Source: JAKACA01 sp050008715 (GTDB taxonomy: Bacteria; Actinomycetota; Acidimicrobiia; Acidimicrobiales; Bog-793). Taken from it: a DNA stretch of 30,696 nucleotides. A model generated the notes under the pieces. It was given only the letters and a program-made list of their open reading frames with translations, did no database searches and was not told the origin of the DNA. Below, piece by piece: positions 23,836 to 30,696 of the stretch. Where the stretch lies: positions 1-30,696 of the forward strand of contig JBEKMC010000026.1 of the NCBI GenBank assembly GCA_050008715.1, in the 5' to 3' direction. Position 1 is the first letter of the stretch. Each line of letters starts with the position of its first letter. A program made the translations under genes and the position numbers.

Positions 23836-24237
23836 CTATCGGAACCAGATGCGTTGGTACTCGCGGCTCTGAGGGTGCAGAAGGGAGGCGATGAGGGCGA
23901 CCTCGAACAACAGGTTGAAGATGTCGACGGGGGCGACGTGGTACCGAACGAGCACGTAGAGCTGCAGCAGCACTGGCAGGCAGGCGACCCCGACGGCGAC
24001 CCGGTAGCCCAGCTTGCGGGAGTTGGCGATCCCGAGCGCTCCGAGCACCTGCCCGACGAGCACGGCGATCCAGAGGGTGGAGATGAGCAACAGGGCGAAG
24101 CCGACCGTCCCAACCGGTAGGAATCCTCCGGAGAAAAGGAGGCGCAAGAGCTCGATGACGGCGTTCGTGTACAGCAGGATCTGCGCGAGCTGCAACGTCT
24201 GCGGCTGGCCGCCGTTGTACCAGCGCTGTAGCTCCAT
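23836..24237 (-). CDS. Small membrane protein of unknown function
   Basis: A 133-residue protein with about four hydrophobic segments (for example VGFALLLISTLWIAVLVGQVLGAL and VAVGVACLPVLLQLYVLV) and an amphipathic N-terminus starting MELQRWYNGG. No family is recognised. ATG at 24237 is the only start that gives a compact hydrophobic protein; the frame is open much further upstream, but only as a shadow of the opposite-strand gene. No ribosome site or -10 box is evident. It may have its own transcript or read through toward the MarR genes, 120 bp or more away. Confidence 0.7.
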   Translation of the reverse strand: MELQRWYNGGQPQTLQLAQILLYTNAVIELLRLLFSGGFLPVGTVGFALLLISTLWIAVLVGQVLGALGIANSRKLGYRVAVGVACLPVLLQLYVLVRYHVAPVDIFNLLFEVALIASLLHPQSREYQRIWFR

Positions 24238-24360
24238 GCCCGAAGTCTGGCAGCTTCGGCGTTGCAACGCGAGCGGCGACCAGCTGTCTCGTTCAGCTTG
24301 CCCCTGAAGGGGTGGCGTAGGCTTGACGCGACGGGCGGGAACGGTCGAGGCGAGGAACAC

Positions 24361-24975
24361 ATGCCTGATGAGACACGCGGGACAACGGATGCGAAGCGCG
24401 TGCTCGACGCGCACCTGGCGGGAATGGCGGCAGCAGCGGCCACACTCGAGCAGATGCTCGGCAACTGGGCGCAACAGTGGTGTCGTGACGCGGTCGAAGG
24501 TGCGGCGGCCTCCGACGTGCACCGCACCGACATCCTGCGTGCGGCGCACACCTACGAACAGATGACGGACGCGGCGGAGCAGATCGCCGCGGAGCTGCCC
24601 GATCGCATCGCCGCCGGCCTGCGAGCCTCTGCCTGGAGGCACTTGTACGTCAACGTGGAGCGAGCGGGCACCGGCAGCATCATGGGCGATCTCGACTACG
24701 GCACGTGGCAGGAGACCGGCCACAAGATGCCGCCCGCCTACGAGCCCGTGATCGCGAAAGAGCTGGGGCGCATGACCCAGTTGCTGCGCAAGTACGGGTA
24801 CCGGCCAGAGCTCACACCCGTCGGCGCCCGGCGCCGCTACTCGGCGCCGCCCGAGGCCATCTCGACGATGGAGGCCTACTACCGCCTCGCCATGCGCCTC
24901 CCGGAAGTCGTCACCGCTGCAGAACGAGCGAGTCGACAAGCTGCCCGGGACCGCATGGGTTCCTGGGACGCCTGA
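24361..24975 (+). CDS. Hypothetical protein
   Basis: A 204-residue soluble, mostly helical protein starting MPDETRGTTDAKRV. No signal peptide or membrane segment is seen. The central part is rich in Ala and charged residues, then GDLDYGTWQETGHKMPP and a Tyr/Arg-rich C-terminus. I do not recognise a family. ATG at 24361 has AGGA about 5 nt upstream. It is divergent from the small membrane protein (123 bp between them). After its stop, the next 497 bp hold only a broken GGDEF gene and the typA promoter region. Confidence 0.7.
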   Translation: MPDETRGTTDAKRVLDAHLAGMAAAAATLEQMLGNWAQQWCRDAVEGAAASDVHRTDILRAAHTYEQMTDAAEQIAAELPDRIAAGLRASAWRHLYVNVERAGTGSIMGDLDYGTWQETGHKMPPAYEPVIAKELGRMTQLLRKYGYRPELTPVGARRRYSAPPEAISTMEAYYRLAMRLPEVVTAAERASRQAARDRMGSWDA

Positions 24976-25058
24976 CGTCGCTCCCGAAGGGGACCTCGGG
25001 CGGCGAGGGACCGAGGAAAGCTTCGTGACGGAAGAGGACCAGGGTCGTGCGGGCATAA

Positions 25059-25420
25059 GTGAACGACTCGCAGGGTCACCTTGCAGGAGATGCCCTCGTC
25101 ATGCAAGTGGCTGCCACGCTCAGCAAAATGATGCGCGGCGGTGACGTGCTGGCCCGAGTCGGAGGCGACGAGTGTGCCGTTCCAGCTCTCGCTGCCGATC
25201 ATCACGCTGGCTTGGAGATCGCCGAACGCATGCTGAACGGCATTGAAGAGCGCCGAGGTCGTGGGCTCGGCAGCACGGGCGAGCCTCGGCGTCGCAGCCG
25301 GTAGCCCCGACGACAACGCGCTCGACATCGTCCATGCGGTCGACGTGGCGATGTACCGGGCGAAGCGCGACGGGGAGACGGGTTCGCTCTGGCAGCTTCG
25401 TAGGGCCGGTAAACTCGCCA
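25059..25420 (+). pseudogene. Frameshifted and truncated GGDEF (diguanylate cyclase) remnant
   Basis: Frame one from GTG 25059 reads NDSQGHLAGDALVMQVAATL and ARVGGDECAV, the characteristic GGDEF block with the final Phe replaced by Cys, then a helix (LEIAERMLNGIEE) to about 25250. The remainder of the domain continues in another frame, with ARASLGVAAG, then VDVAMYRAKRDGE to about 25380. The upstream half of the domain and any sensor part are missing. Active c-di-GMP synthesis is not expected. Since it lies directly before typA, it may be a decaying gene or a trace of rearrangement. Confidence 0.75.
25410..25415 (+). promoter_or_regulatory. Possible -10 element of typA (TAAACT)
   Basis: TAAACT preceded by GG lies 57 nt before the typA ATG, at the end of the GGDEF remnant. 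No good -35 is seen, and the ATG itself has only a weak ribosome site. Confidence 0.35.
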
Positions 25421-25472
25421 CGAGCGGCGGATCCGCAGCTCGGTCCCTCTCTTCCCTTGGGTTTCTACTTAG

Positions 25473-27323
25473 ATGATTTCGCGCGCTGATCTCCGCAACC
25501 TCGCCATCGTGGCCCACGTCGACCACGGCAAGACCACACTTGTGGACGCCATGCTCTGGCAGTCCGGCGTGTTCCGCGCCAATCAGGAAGTGAACGTCCG
25601 GGTCATGGATTCGATGGACCTCGAACGTGAGAAGGGCATCACGATCCTGGCCAAGAACACGGCCGTTCGCCACGGTGGGATGAAGTTGAACATCGTCGAC
25701 ACTCCCGGCCACGCCGACTTCGGCGGCGAGGTCGAGCGAGCGCTGGCCATGGTCGACGGCGTGCTGCTGCTTGTGGACGCGAGCGAAGGGCCGTTGCCTC
25801 AGACGCGTTTCGTGTTGCGGAAGGCGCTCGCGCTCGAGCTGCCGGTCGTGCTCGTCATCAACAAGATCGACAGGCCGGACGCACGGCCGAAGGAAGTTGT
25901 CGACGAGGTCTACGAGCTGTTTCTCGACCTCGACGCCACCGAGACCCAGATCGAGTTCCCGATCGTCTATTGCAATGCCAAGGCGGGGCGCGCGTCCCTG
26001 GCGGCCGAGACACAGGGGACGGACCTCGAGCCGCTCTTCGACACGATCCGATCCTTCATCCCGGCACCGACGTACGACCCGGACCATCCGTTCCAGGCAC
26101 TCGTCACGAACCTCGACGCCTCGCCCTACGTCGGGCGCCTGGCGTTGTGCCGCGCGCTGCACGGCTCGCTGCGTCGTGGGGAGCAAGTCGCGTGGTGCCG
26201 GCACGACGGGACGATCCAGAACGTCCGTATCACAGAGCTCTACGTCACCGAGGGCCTCGAGCGCATCGACGCCGACGAGGTCGGACCGGGTGATATCTTC
26301 GCCGTCGCCGGCCTGGCGGACGTGACGATCGGTGAGACGCTGGCGGACCCGGACGACCCGCGCCCACTCCCGGTGCTCACGGTCGACGAACCCAGCTTGT
26401 CCATGACGATCGGGATCAACACGTCACCGCTGTCCGGCCGGGAGGGCACGAAGCTGACCGCTCGCCTCCTCAAGAACCGCCTCGACGCCGAGCTCGTCGG
26501 CAACGTCTCGCTTCGCGTCTTTGTGACCGAACGGCCGGACGCCTGGGAAGTGCAGGGTCGCGGTGAGCTTCAGCTGGCGGTGCTCGTGGAGGTCCTGCGC
26601 CGGGAGGGCTTCGAAGTCACGGTCGGCAAGCCGCAGGTCGTCACCCGCATCATCAACGGCAAGGTGTACGAGCCCGTCGAGCACGTCTCGATCGACGTCC
26701 CCGAGGACTATCTCGGTGTGGTCACCCAGCTCGTGGCGGTGCGCAAAGGCCGCCTCGAGCAGATGGTGAACCACGGGACCGGTTGGGCGCGGCTCGATTA
26801 CCTCGTACCGGCGCGTGCCCTCATCGGCTTCCGGACCGAATTCCTCACCGACACTCGAGGGACGGGGATCTTGCATCATGTGTTCGAGGGTTTCGAGCCG
26901 TGGTTCGGGGACCTTCGCATGCGCCCGACCGGTTCGCTCGTCGCCGACCGTTCGGGCGTGACGACGATGTACTCGTTGTTCAACCTGCAGGACCGGGGAG
27001 CGCTCTTCGTGGCGCCCGGCGTCGAGGTGTACGAGGGAATGATCATCGGCGAGAATGTCCGGTCGGAGGACATGGACGTCAACCCGACCAAGGAGCGCAA
27101 GGTCACCAACGTGCGCTCGTCCACGGCCGAGGAGCTCGTACGGCTCATTCCACCCCGACTGTTGTCGCTCGAGCAGGCGCTCGAGTTCATCCGGGAGGAC
27201 GAGTGCGTCGAAGTGACGCCGCATCAGGTGAGATTGCGGAAGGCGACGCTCGATCAGCAGTCGCGCGGGCGGGCGATCGCCCACGCCAAGCGGGCGCGGA
27301 TGTCGGCGTCGGCACACAGGTAG
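25473..27323 (+). CDS. typA: TypA/BipA ribosome-associated GTPase
   Basis: A 616-residue translational GTPase related to EF-G. The GTP site has G1 (AHVDHGKTT, 14-22), the switch region with EREKGITILAKN (51-62), G3 (DTPGH, 76-80) and G4 (NKID, 130-133). The later EF-G-like domains and the BipA-specific C-terminus (NHGTGWARLDYLVPARALIGFRTEFL region) are complete, and the length matches the family. TypA/BipA binds ribosomes and helps 50S assembly and stress or cold adaptation. The gene stands alone: a broken GGDEF gene precedes it and a 17-18-bp repeat array follows. It ends in TAG. Confidence 0.97.
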   Translation: MISRADLRNLAIVAHVDHGKTTLVDAMLWQSGVFRANQEVNVRVMDSMDLEREKGITILAKNTAVRHGGMKLNIVDTPGHADFGGEVERALAMVDGVLLLVDASEGPLPQTRFVLRKALALELPVVLVINKIDRPDARPKEVVDEVYELFLDLDATETQIEFPIVYCNAKAGRASLAAETQGTDLEPLFDTIRSFIPAPTYDPDHPFQALVTNLDASPYVGRLALCRALHGSLRRGEQVAWCRHDGTIQNVRITELYVTEGLERIDADEVGPGDIFAVAGLADVTIGETLADPDDPRPLPVLTVDEPSLSMTIGINTSPLSGREGTKLTARLLKNRLDAELVGNVSLRVFVTERPDAWEVQGRGELQLAVLVEVLRREGFEVTVGKPQVVTRIINGKVYEPVEHVSIDVPEDYLGVVTQLVAVRKGRLEQMVNHGTGWARLDYLVPARALIGFRTEFLTDTRGTGILHHVFEGFEPWFGDLRMRPTGSLVADRSGVTTMYSLFNLQDRGALFVAPGVEVYEGMIIGENVRSEDMDVNPTKERKVTNVRSSTAEELVRLIPPRLLSLEQALEFIREDECVEVTPHQVRLRKATLDQQSRGRAIAHAKRARMSASAHR

Positions 27324-27343
27324 CGCCTGCGCCTGATGCTGCG

Positions 27344-27464
27344 GTCGCCTGGTCGGGGAGGTCGCCCCGGTCGGGGAGGTCGCCTGGTCGGGGAGGTCGC
27401 CTGGTCGGTGAGGTCGCCTGGTCGGGGAGGTCGCCCCGGTCGGGGAGGTCGCCTGGTCGGTGAG
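27344..27464. repeat. Seven-unit 17-18-bp tandem repeat after typA
   Basis: Units start at 27344, 27361, 27379, 27396, 27413, 27430 and 27448. Three unit types alternate as A-B-A-C-A-B-C (A and C 17 bp, B 18 bp). The array occupies most of the gap between typA and the secreted-protein gene and holds no gene. Confidence 0.9.
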
Positions 27465-27465
27465 G

Positions 27466-27495
27466 CTGACGGCCGTAGCGTGTGCTCGATAGAGT
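27466..27495 (+). promoter_or_regulatory. Putative leaderless promoter of the secreted repeat protein
   Basis: CTGACG (27466-27471), an 18-bp spacer and TAGAGT (27490-27495) lie 7 nt before the GTG at 27503, directly after the repeat array. Confidence 0.4.
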
Positions 27496-27502
27496 CTGCG
27501 TC

Positions 27503-28654
27503 GTGCCCGTCTCGAGTGTGCGCGTGAAGGTGGTACGAGCAGGGGTAGTCGGTGTGCTCGCCGTCGTGCTGGCGCTCCTCGGGCTGGCGGTGAGCCCGGC
27601 GAGAACCGTTGCTGCCGAGAAGGCGCCGGCAAGGGGGAAGGCGCTGGCGGGGGGGAAGGCGCCGGCGGGGGGGAATGCGCCGGCAAGGGGGAAGGCGCCG
27701 GCGGGCGCGCTGAAGAACGAGCCGGTGGCGGGTGTCCAGATCGCCGTCTCGTGCCTGAGCGCCTCGCTGTGCGTCCTTGTCGGTTACAACGAGCGAAGTG
27801 TCGGCGACGTCGTAGCCTTGCGCGCCGGCCTGCCTGGGCACGTGTCCACCGTGGCTCAGCTCTCGGGCATCTTCTCCGTCAGCTGCCCGGCCAAATCCGG
27901 CTGCGTTGCACTCGGTGACCAGGCGGGCGTGGGTGCCCGCTTTGTCGTCGTCAACAGCTCGGGTGTCGTCAAGTCCACAAAGCTCGTCGCCGTGCCGGCC
28001 GGCGTGACCCTCACGCGAATCGCCTGCACGAAGCTGACGGCGTGCGAGGTGACGGGGACGGACATCTTCGTCACTCCGGAAGCCATCGAGTTGGGCTCGT
28101 GGAACGGCAGCTCGCTCAAGCTGCATCGGCTGTCGTCACCGAAGGGGATCAGCGATGCGGCCGTCGAGGGCATCTCGTGCTTCGGCGGGGGCTGTGACGT
28201 CGTCGGGTACTTCGACAAGGGTGCGACGGTCACGGGTTTCGTGCTCACCACGAAGGACGGGAAGCCTGGGCGGTTGCAGAGCGTGCCGGGTGATTCGCTG
28301 TACGGGGTGTCGTGCGTGTCGGCGACGCGCTGCTACAGCGCCGGCTACACCGAGACGGGCGGGCTCGTTCTCACGTTGAACGGCGGGAAGGCGAGCGCGC
28401 CTCAGCACGTGAAGCCAGACCTCATGAGCATCGCCTGCTCCGGTGCTTCCTGCACGGCCGCCGGCGAGCAACTCCCACCGCCGTCGTCTCCGGATGCTTT
28501 CTGGGGTGCGCTCGTCGACGTCTCGGCAGGAAAAGTGACCTCGACGCAGTCGGTTGCGCCAAGCGGTGGTTTCTCCGGGGTGGCGCGGTCGGGTGCTTTC
28601 TTCGCCGCCGTGGGGGCGGCACAGAAGGCGCAGTCCGAGGTGACGACGGGCTGA
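27503..28654 (+). CDS. Secreted cysteine-motif repeat protein, beta-propeller-like
   Basis: A 383-residue exported protein. After a signal sequence (VVGVLAVVLALLGLAVSPA) come five KAPAGG-like six-residue repeats, then a domain with six copies of an [I/V]-[S/A]-C-x(3-5)-C-x-x-x-G motif: VSCLSASLCVLVG, VSCPAKSGCVALG, IACTKLTACEVTG, ISCFGGGCDVVG, VSCVSATRCYSAG and IACSGASCTAAG. Each probably forms a disulphide within one blade of a propeller; such repeats are frequent in uncharacterised actinobacterial exported proteins. The function is unknown. GTG at 27503 is chosen because of the -10 box 7 nt upstream; GTG at 27482 or 27524 would also preserve the signal. Confidence 0.78.
   Translation: MPVSSVRVKVVRAGVVGVLAVVLALLGLAVSPARTVAAEKAPARGKALAGGKAPAGGNAPARGKAPAGALKNEPVAGVQIAVSCLSASLCVLVGYNERSVGDVVALRAGLPGHVSTVAQLSGIFSVSCPAKSGCVALGDQAGVGARFVVVNSSGVVKSTKLVAVPAGVTLTRIACTKLTACEVTGTDIFVTPEAIELGSWNGSSLKLHRLSSPKGISDAAVEGISCFGGGCDVVGYFDKGATVTGFVLTTKDGKPGRLQSVPGDSLYGVSCVSATRCYSAGYTETGGLVLTLNGGKASAPQHVKPDLMSIACSGASCTAAGEQLPPPSSPDAFWGALVDVSAGKVTSTQSVAPSGGFSGVARSGAFFAAVGAAQKAQSEVTTG
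27620..27709. repeat. Five 18-bp tandem repeats in the secreted-protein gene
   Basis: Five in-frame 18-bp units encode KAPARG, KALAGG, KAPAGG, NAPARG and KAPAGA immediately after the signal peptide. Confidence 0.9.
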
Positions 28655-28685
28655 GCGCCGGCGCTGGGGCCTGCGGACGGCGCGG

Positions 28686-29186
28686 CTATGCCCGCTTCTC
28701 GGCCGCCCGGCAGCTCGAGCAACGTCCGACGAAGTCGAAGCGGTGTTCGCTGATCTCGACGTCCTGTTCCTCGGAGGCAACCCGGGCTGCTTCGGCGAGC
28801 GCCTGCTCCAGCCGAACAGATGGCTCGAGGTCCTCAACCTTGCCGCAAACCGAACAGGCGAAGTGGTGGTGATGACCCGAGAGGTCTTCGGTCAACTCGA
28901 AACGCCCATGGTCGTCGGTTCCCGCCACCCGCCGCACGACGCCGAGCTCCATGAGCGCCGTGACGTTGCGGTAGGCACTGGACTGAGGCACGTCGGGATG
29001 CAGGGCGACGAGCTCGGGGACCGTCAGAGGCCGTGCTGCCGTCGAGAGGGCTTCGACGAGGAGCCGCCGGGCCGGCGTGTAGCGCTGGTCCGAGCGCTCC
29101 AGGCGAGCAGCGACCTCCAGGTGCACGGCCGCCAGCCGCCCGTTCGGAGCCGAAGCGGTGTGCTGCGATCCGAGCTCGTTCGACAC
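28686..29186 (-). CDS. Fur family metal-responsive regulator
   Basis: A 166-residue regulator. The winged-helix part is RYTPARRLLVEAL through VPQSSAYRNVTALMELGVV (35-84), the metal-sensing part HHHHFACSVCG (105-115), with a second CxxC (CSSC, 156-159) and His148. The two CxxC pairs make the structural zinc site, and the His-rich patch the sensory site. Whether it senses iron, zinc, manganese or peroxide cannot be decided. GTG at 29186 is chosen because TACCAT lies 6 nt upstream (leaderless); GTG at 29126 would also fit. It is divergent from the PLP-enzyme gene (74 bp). Iron genes are not adjacent, but a ferritin cargo gene lies 14 kb away. Confidence 0.9.
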   Translation of the reverse strand: MSNELGSQHTASAPNGRLAAVHLEVAARLERSDQRYTPARRLLVEALSTAARPLTVPELVALHPDVPQSSAYRNVTALMELGVVRRVAGTDDHGRFELTEDLSGHHHHFACSVCGKVEDLEPSVRLEQALAEAARVASEEQDVEISEHRFDFVGRCSSCRAAEKRA

Positions 29187-29192
29187 GCGGAC

Positions 29193-29198
29193 ATGGTA
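29193..29198 (-). promoter_or_regulatory. -10-like element (TACCAT) for a leaderless Fur-family transcript
   Basis: TACCAT on the minus strand lies 6 nt before the GTG at 29186, within the 74-bp divergent region shared with the PLP-enzyme gene. Confidence 0.4.
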
Positions 29199-29260
29199 GT
29201 TGGGAAGCTGGATCCGCCGATCCCGTCCGGGTGAGGCCAATCAACGAGGAGTCAGGCGCC

Positions 29261-30696
29261 GTGAGCAACGAATACCCCTACGCCGAGCGCTACGGCGTCA
29301 ACCGTGTCCTTCCAGAGCATGGCCGGGCGCGATCCGAGGTGCTCGCCGAGCTGCGGGAGATGGCACAGCTCGAGGACCGTACGTGGGAGTCCGGTCGCTG
29401 TTCGGGGACGATGTACTGCGGGGACCACGACCACTACGACTTCATGAACGAGGCGTTCGGCCTCTTCTCCCACGTCAACGCGCTGCAGCGGGACATGTGC
29501 CCGAGTGCTACACGTTTCGAGGGCGAGATCATCGCCATGGCGCTCGACCTGATGCACGGATCCGAGGTGAGCGATTCCACACCCGCCGGCCTCGTCACCA
29601 CTGGAGGCACCGGCAGCATCTTGCACGCGGTGCTGTCGTATCGCGAGCTTGCAGCCTCGACGCGGGGCGTCACGCGCCCGAACCTCATCAAGCCCGAAAC
29701 CGCTCACCCAGCTTTCGACAAGGCCTGCCATCTCTTCGGTGTCGAGCTTCGCCGGGCACCCGTCGACCCGGAGACGACACAGGCCGACCTCGGGTGGATC
29801 GCCGATCACATCGACGACCAGACAGTTGCCATCGTCGGGTCGGCGTGCAACTACGGCTATGGGACGATCGACCCGATCGCCTCGCTGGGAGAGCTGGCAC
29901 TGGAACGCGGTGTCGGCCTGCACGTCGACGGATGCCTTGGCGGCTGGATCTTGCCGTTCGGGGAAGAGCTCGGATACGACATCCCGCCGTTCGACTTTCG
30001 TGTGCCCGGTGTCACCTCCATCTCGGCGGACACGCACAAGTACGGGTACTCGTTGAAAGGGACGTCGACGCTGCTGTTCCGTGACGAGGCCCAGCGCAGG
30101 TCGCAGTATTTCTACCTGACGGACTGGTCGGGCGGGAAGTACTGCTCGCCCGGCATGGACGGCTCCCGATCGGGCGGGCTGTTGGCAGCGGCGTGGGCGT
30201 CCATGGTCCAGCTCGGCCGCTCCGGCTACAGGTCGTATGCGGCATCGATCTTCGAAACCGCTTCGCTCATGACGGCAGCCGTCCGGTCGCATCCGGAGCT
30301 TCGTCTTCTCGGCAGTCCGACGTTCCTGTTCAGCTTCACGTCTGACGAGTTCGACGTCTACCACGTGAACGACTTCATGCGGCTGAGGGGTTGGCGCTTC
30401 AACGGCCAGCAGTACCCGAACGCGTTGCACATGGCGGTAACGCGGCCGCAGACGGTGCCGGGGGTTGCGTCGGCGTTCGCCTCCGACCTCGCCGAAGCCG
30501 TGCCGTACGCGGTGGCGCAACACAGCGCCGGAGTGGTGCCGTCGTCGAGCGCCATCTACGGAGGTGTCGCGGGCGGGATGACCGATGACGCTGACGAGTT
30601 CATCCGCATGGTCATGGCTGAGATGATGGACCACCAGCAGGCGGTGCCTGGGGTGCAGGCGGTGCCTGATGCTGGCGGCGGGGGCGGGGCCGGCGG
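29261..30696 (+). CDS. PLP-dependent decarboxylase/lyase of the sphingosine-1-phosphate lyase type (3' end outside window)
   Basis: At least 478 residues, still open at the window end. The fold-type-I PLP motifs are present: phosphate-binding GGTGS (115-119), Asp223 in HVDGCLGGW, and the Schiff-base Lys260 in SADTHKYGYSLKG. DMCPSATRFEGE and YCSPGMDGSRSGGLLAA are distinctive of the sphingosine-1-phosphate lyase-like branch, which also includes many bacterial proteins of unknown substrate; lyase activity on phosphorylated long-chain amines is one possibility. GTG at 29261 has GAGGAG upstream. The C-terminal end turns into Gly/Pro low-complexity sequence with an 18-bp direct repeat just before the window ends. 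Confidence 0.9.
   Translation, partial: MSNEYPYAERYGVNRVLPEHGRARSEVLAELREMAQLEDRTWESGRCSGTMYCGDHDHYDFMNEAFGLFSHVNALQRDMCPSATRFEGEIIAMALDLMHGSEVSDSTPAGLVTTGGTGSILHAVLSYRELAASTRGVTRPNLIKPETAHPAFDKACHLFGVELRRAPVDPETTQADLGWIADHIDDQTVAIVGSACNYGYGTIDPIASLGELALERGVGLHVDGCLGGWILPFGEELGYDIPPFDFRVPGVTSISADTHKYGYSLKGTSTLLFRDEAQRRSQYFYLTDWSGGKYCSPGMDGSRSGGLLAAAWASMVQLGRSGYRSYAASIFETASLMTAAVRSHPELRLLGSPTFLFSFTSDEFDVYHVNDFMRLRGWRFNGQQYPNALHMAVTRPQTVPGVASAFASDLAEAVPYAVAQHSAGVVPSSSAIYGGVAGGMTDDADEFIRMVMAEMMDHQQAVPGVQAVPDAGGGGGAG
30637..30668. repeat. Direct repeat with 18-bp period at the 3' end of the PLP-enzyme gene
   Basis: The 14-bp sequence gcaggcggtgcctg occurs at 30637-30650 and 30655-30668, period 18 bp, in frame in the C-terminal tail. 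The array may continue beyond the window. Confidence 0.75.

Noticed and set aside
28654..28665. 12-bp perfect palindrome (AGCGCCGGCGCT) after the secreted-protein gene as terminator
   Set aside because: It has no loop and no T-tract; a six-base GC palindrome arm is expected by chance in such GC-rich DNA.
14784..29186. Direct control of the ferritin-like gene by the Fur-family regulator
   Set aside because: The genes are 14 kb apart, and I could not recognise a Fur box upstream of the ferritin-like gene; only a general functional association remains.
29200..30084. 294-codon plus-strand frame overlapping the PLP-enzyme gene
   Set aside because: It is an out-of-frame shadow; the frame starting at GTG 29261 has all PLP-enzyme motifs and remains open to the window end.

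Overview
The window is high-GC DNA with dense, short-spaced genes and frequent GTG or TTG starts. Many 4-nt ATGA/GTGA/TTGA overlaps occur, and so do apparently leaderless promoters (TANNNT about 6-7 nt before the start codon). Together with the gene families (DUF459-type SGNH lipoprotein, DinB/DUF664, paired MarR, zinc-ribbon protein, TypA) this points to an actinobacterium. A class such as Acidimicrobiia is possible but not proven. It looks like ordinary chromosome: no phage, transposase, CRISPR, rRNA or tRNA was seen.

Layout. 96-7371 (minus strand) is an operon: an aromatic amino acid lyase-like protein without the MIO tripeptide, then OppB, OppC, a fused two-ATPase OppDF, and, after a 155-bp gap with its own likely promoter, a Tat lipoprotein solute-binding protein. 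7489-12169 (plus) carries a crotonase and a second peptide-type ABC transporter (binding lipoprotein, OppB, OppC) with no ATPase of its own. 12166-13309 (minus) holds a GNAT acetyltransferase and a TMEM175-like channel. 13491-15176 (plus) holds a Rieske oxygenase and an encapsulated-ferritin cargo protein with its encapsulin-targeting tail but no shell gene. 15212-17170 has a DinB protein, a MenB/BadI-like crotonase and a zinc-ribbon protein. 17242-18165 is a secreted SGNH hydrolase. 18236-23634 (minus) is a MarR-MarR-ABC-ABC operon encoding an asymmetric heterodimeric exporter. 23836-25420 holds two hypothetical genes and a frameshifted GGDEF remnant. 25473-30696 has TypA, a secreted cysteine-motif repeat protein, a Fur-family regulator, and a sphingosine-1-phosphate-lyase-like PLP enzyme that runs off the window end.

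Two themes cut across genes. First, short tandem repeats, most with an 18-bp period and coding for 6-residue units, sit at the ends of many genes. Second, three neighbouring genes (TMEM175-like, Rieske oxygenase, DinB) are preceded by small leader ORFs that start just after a -10-like hexamer and whose stop codon overlaps the next start codon. The strongest biochemical oddities are the MIO-less lyase homologue built into a peptide-transporter operon and the ferritin cargo without its shell.
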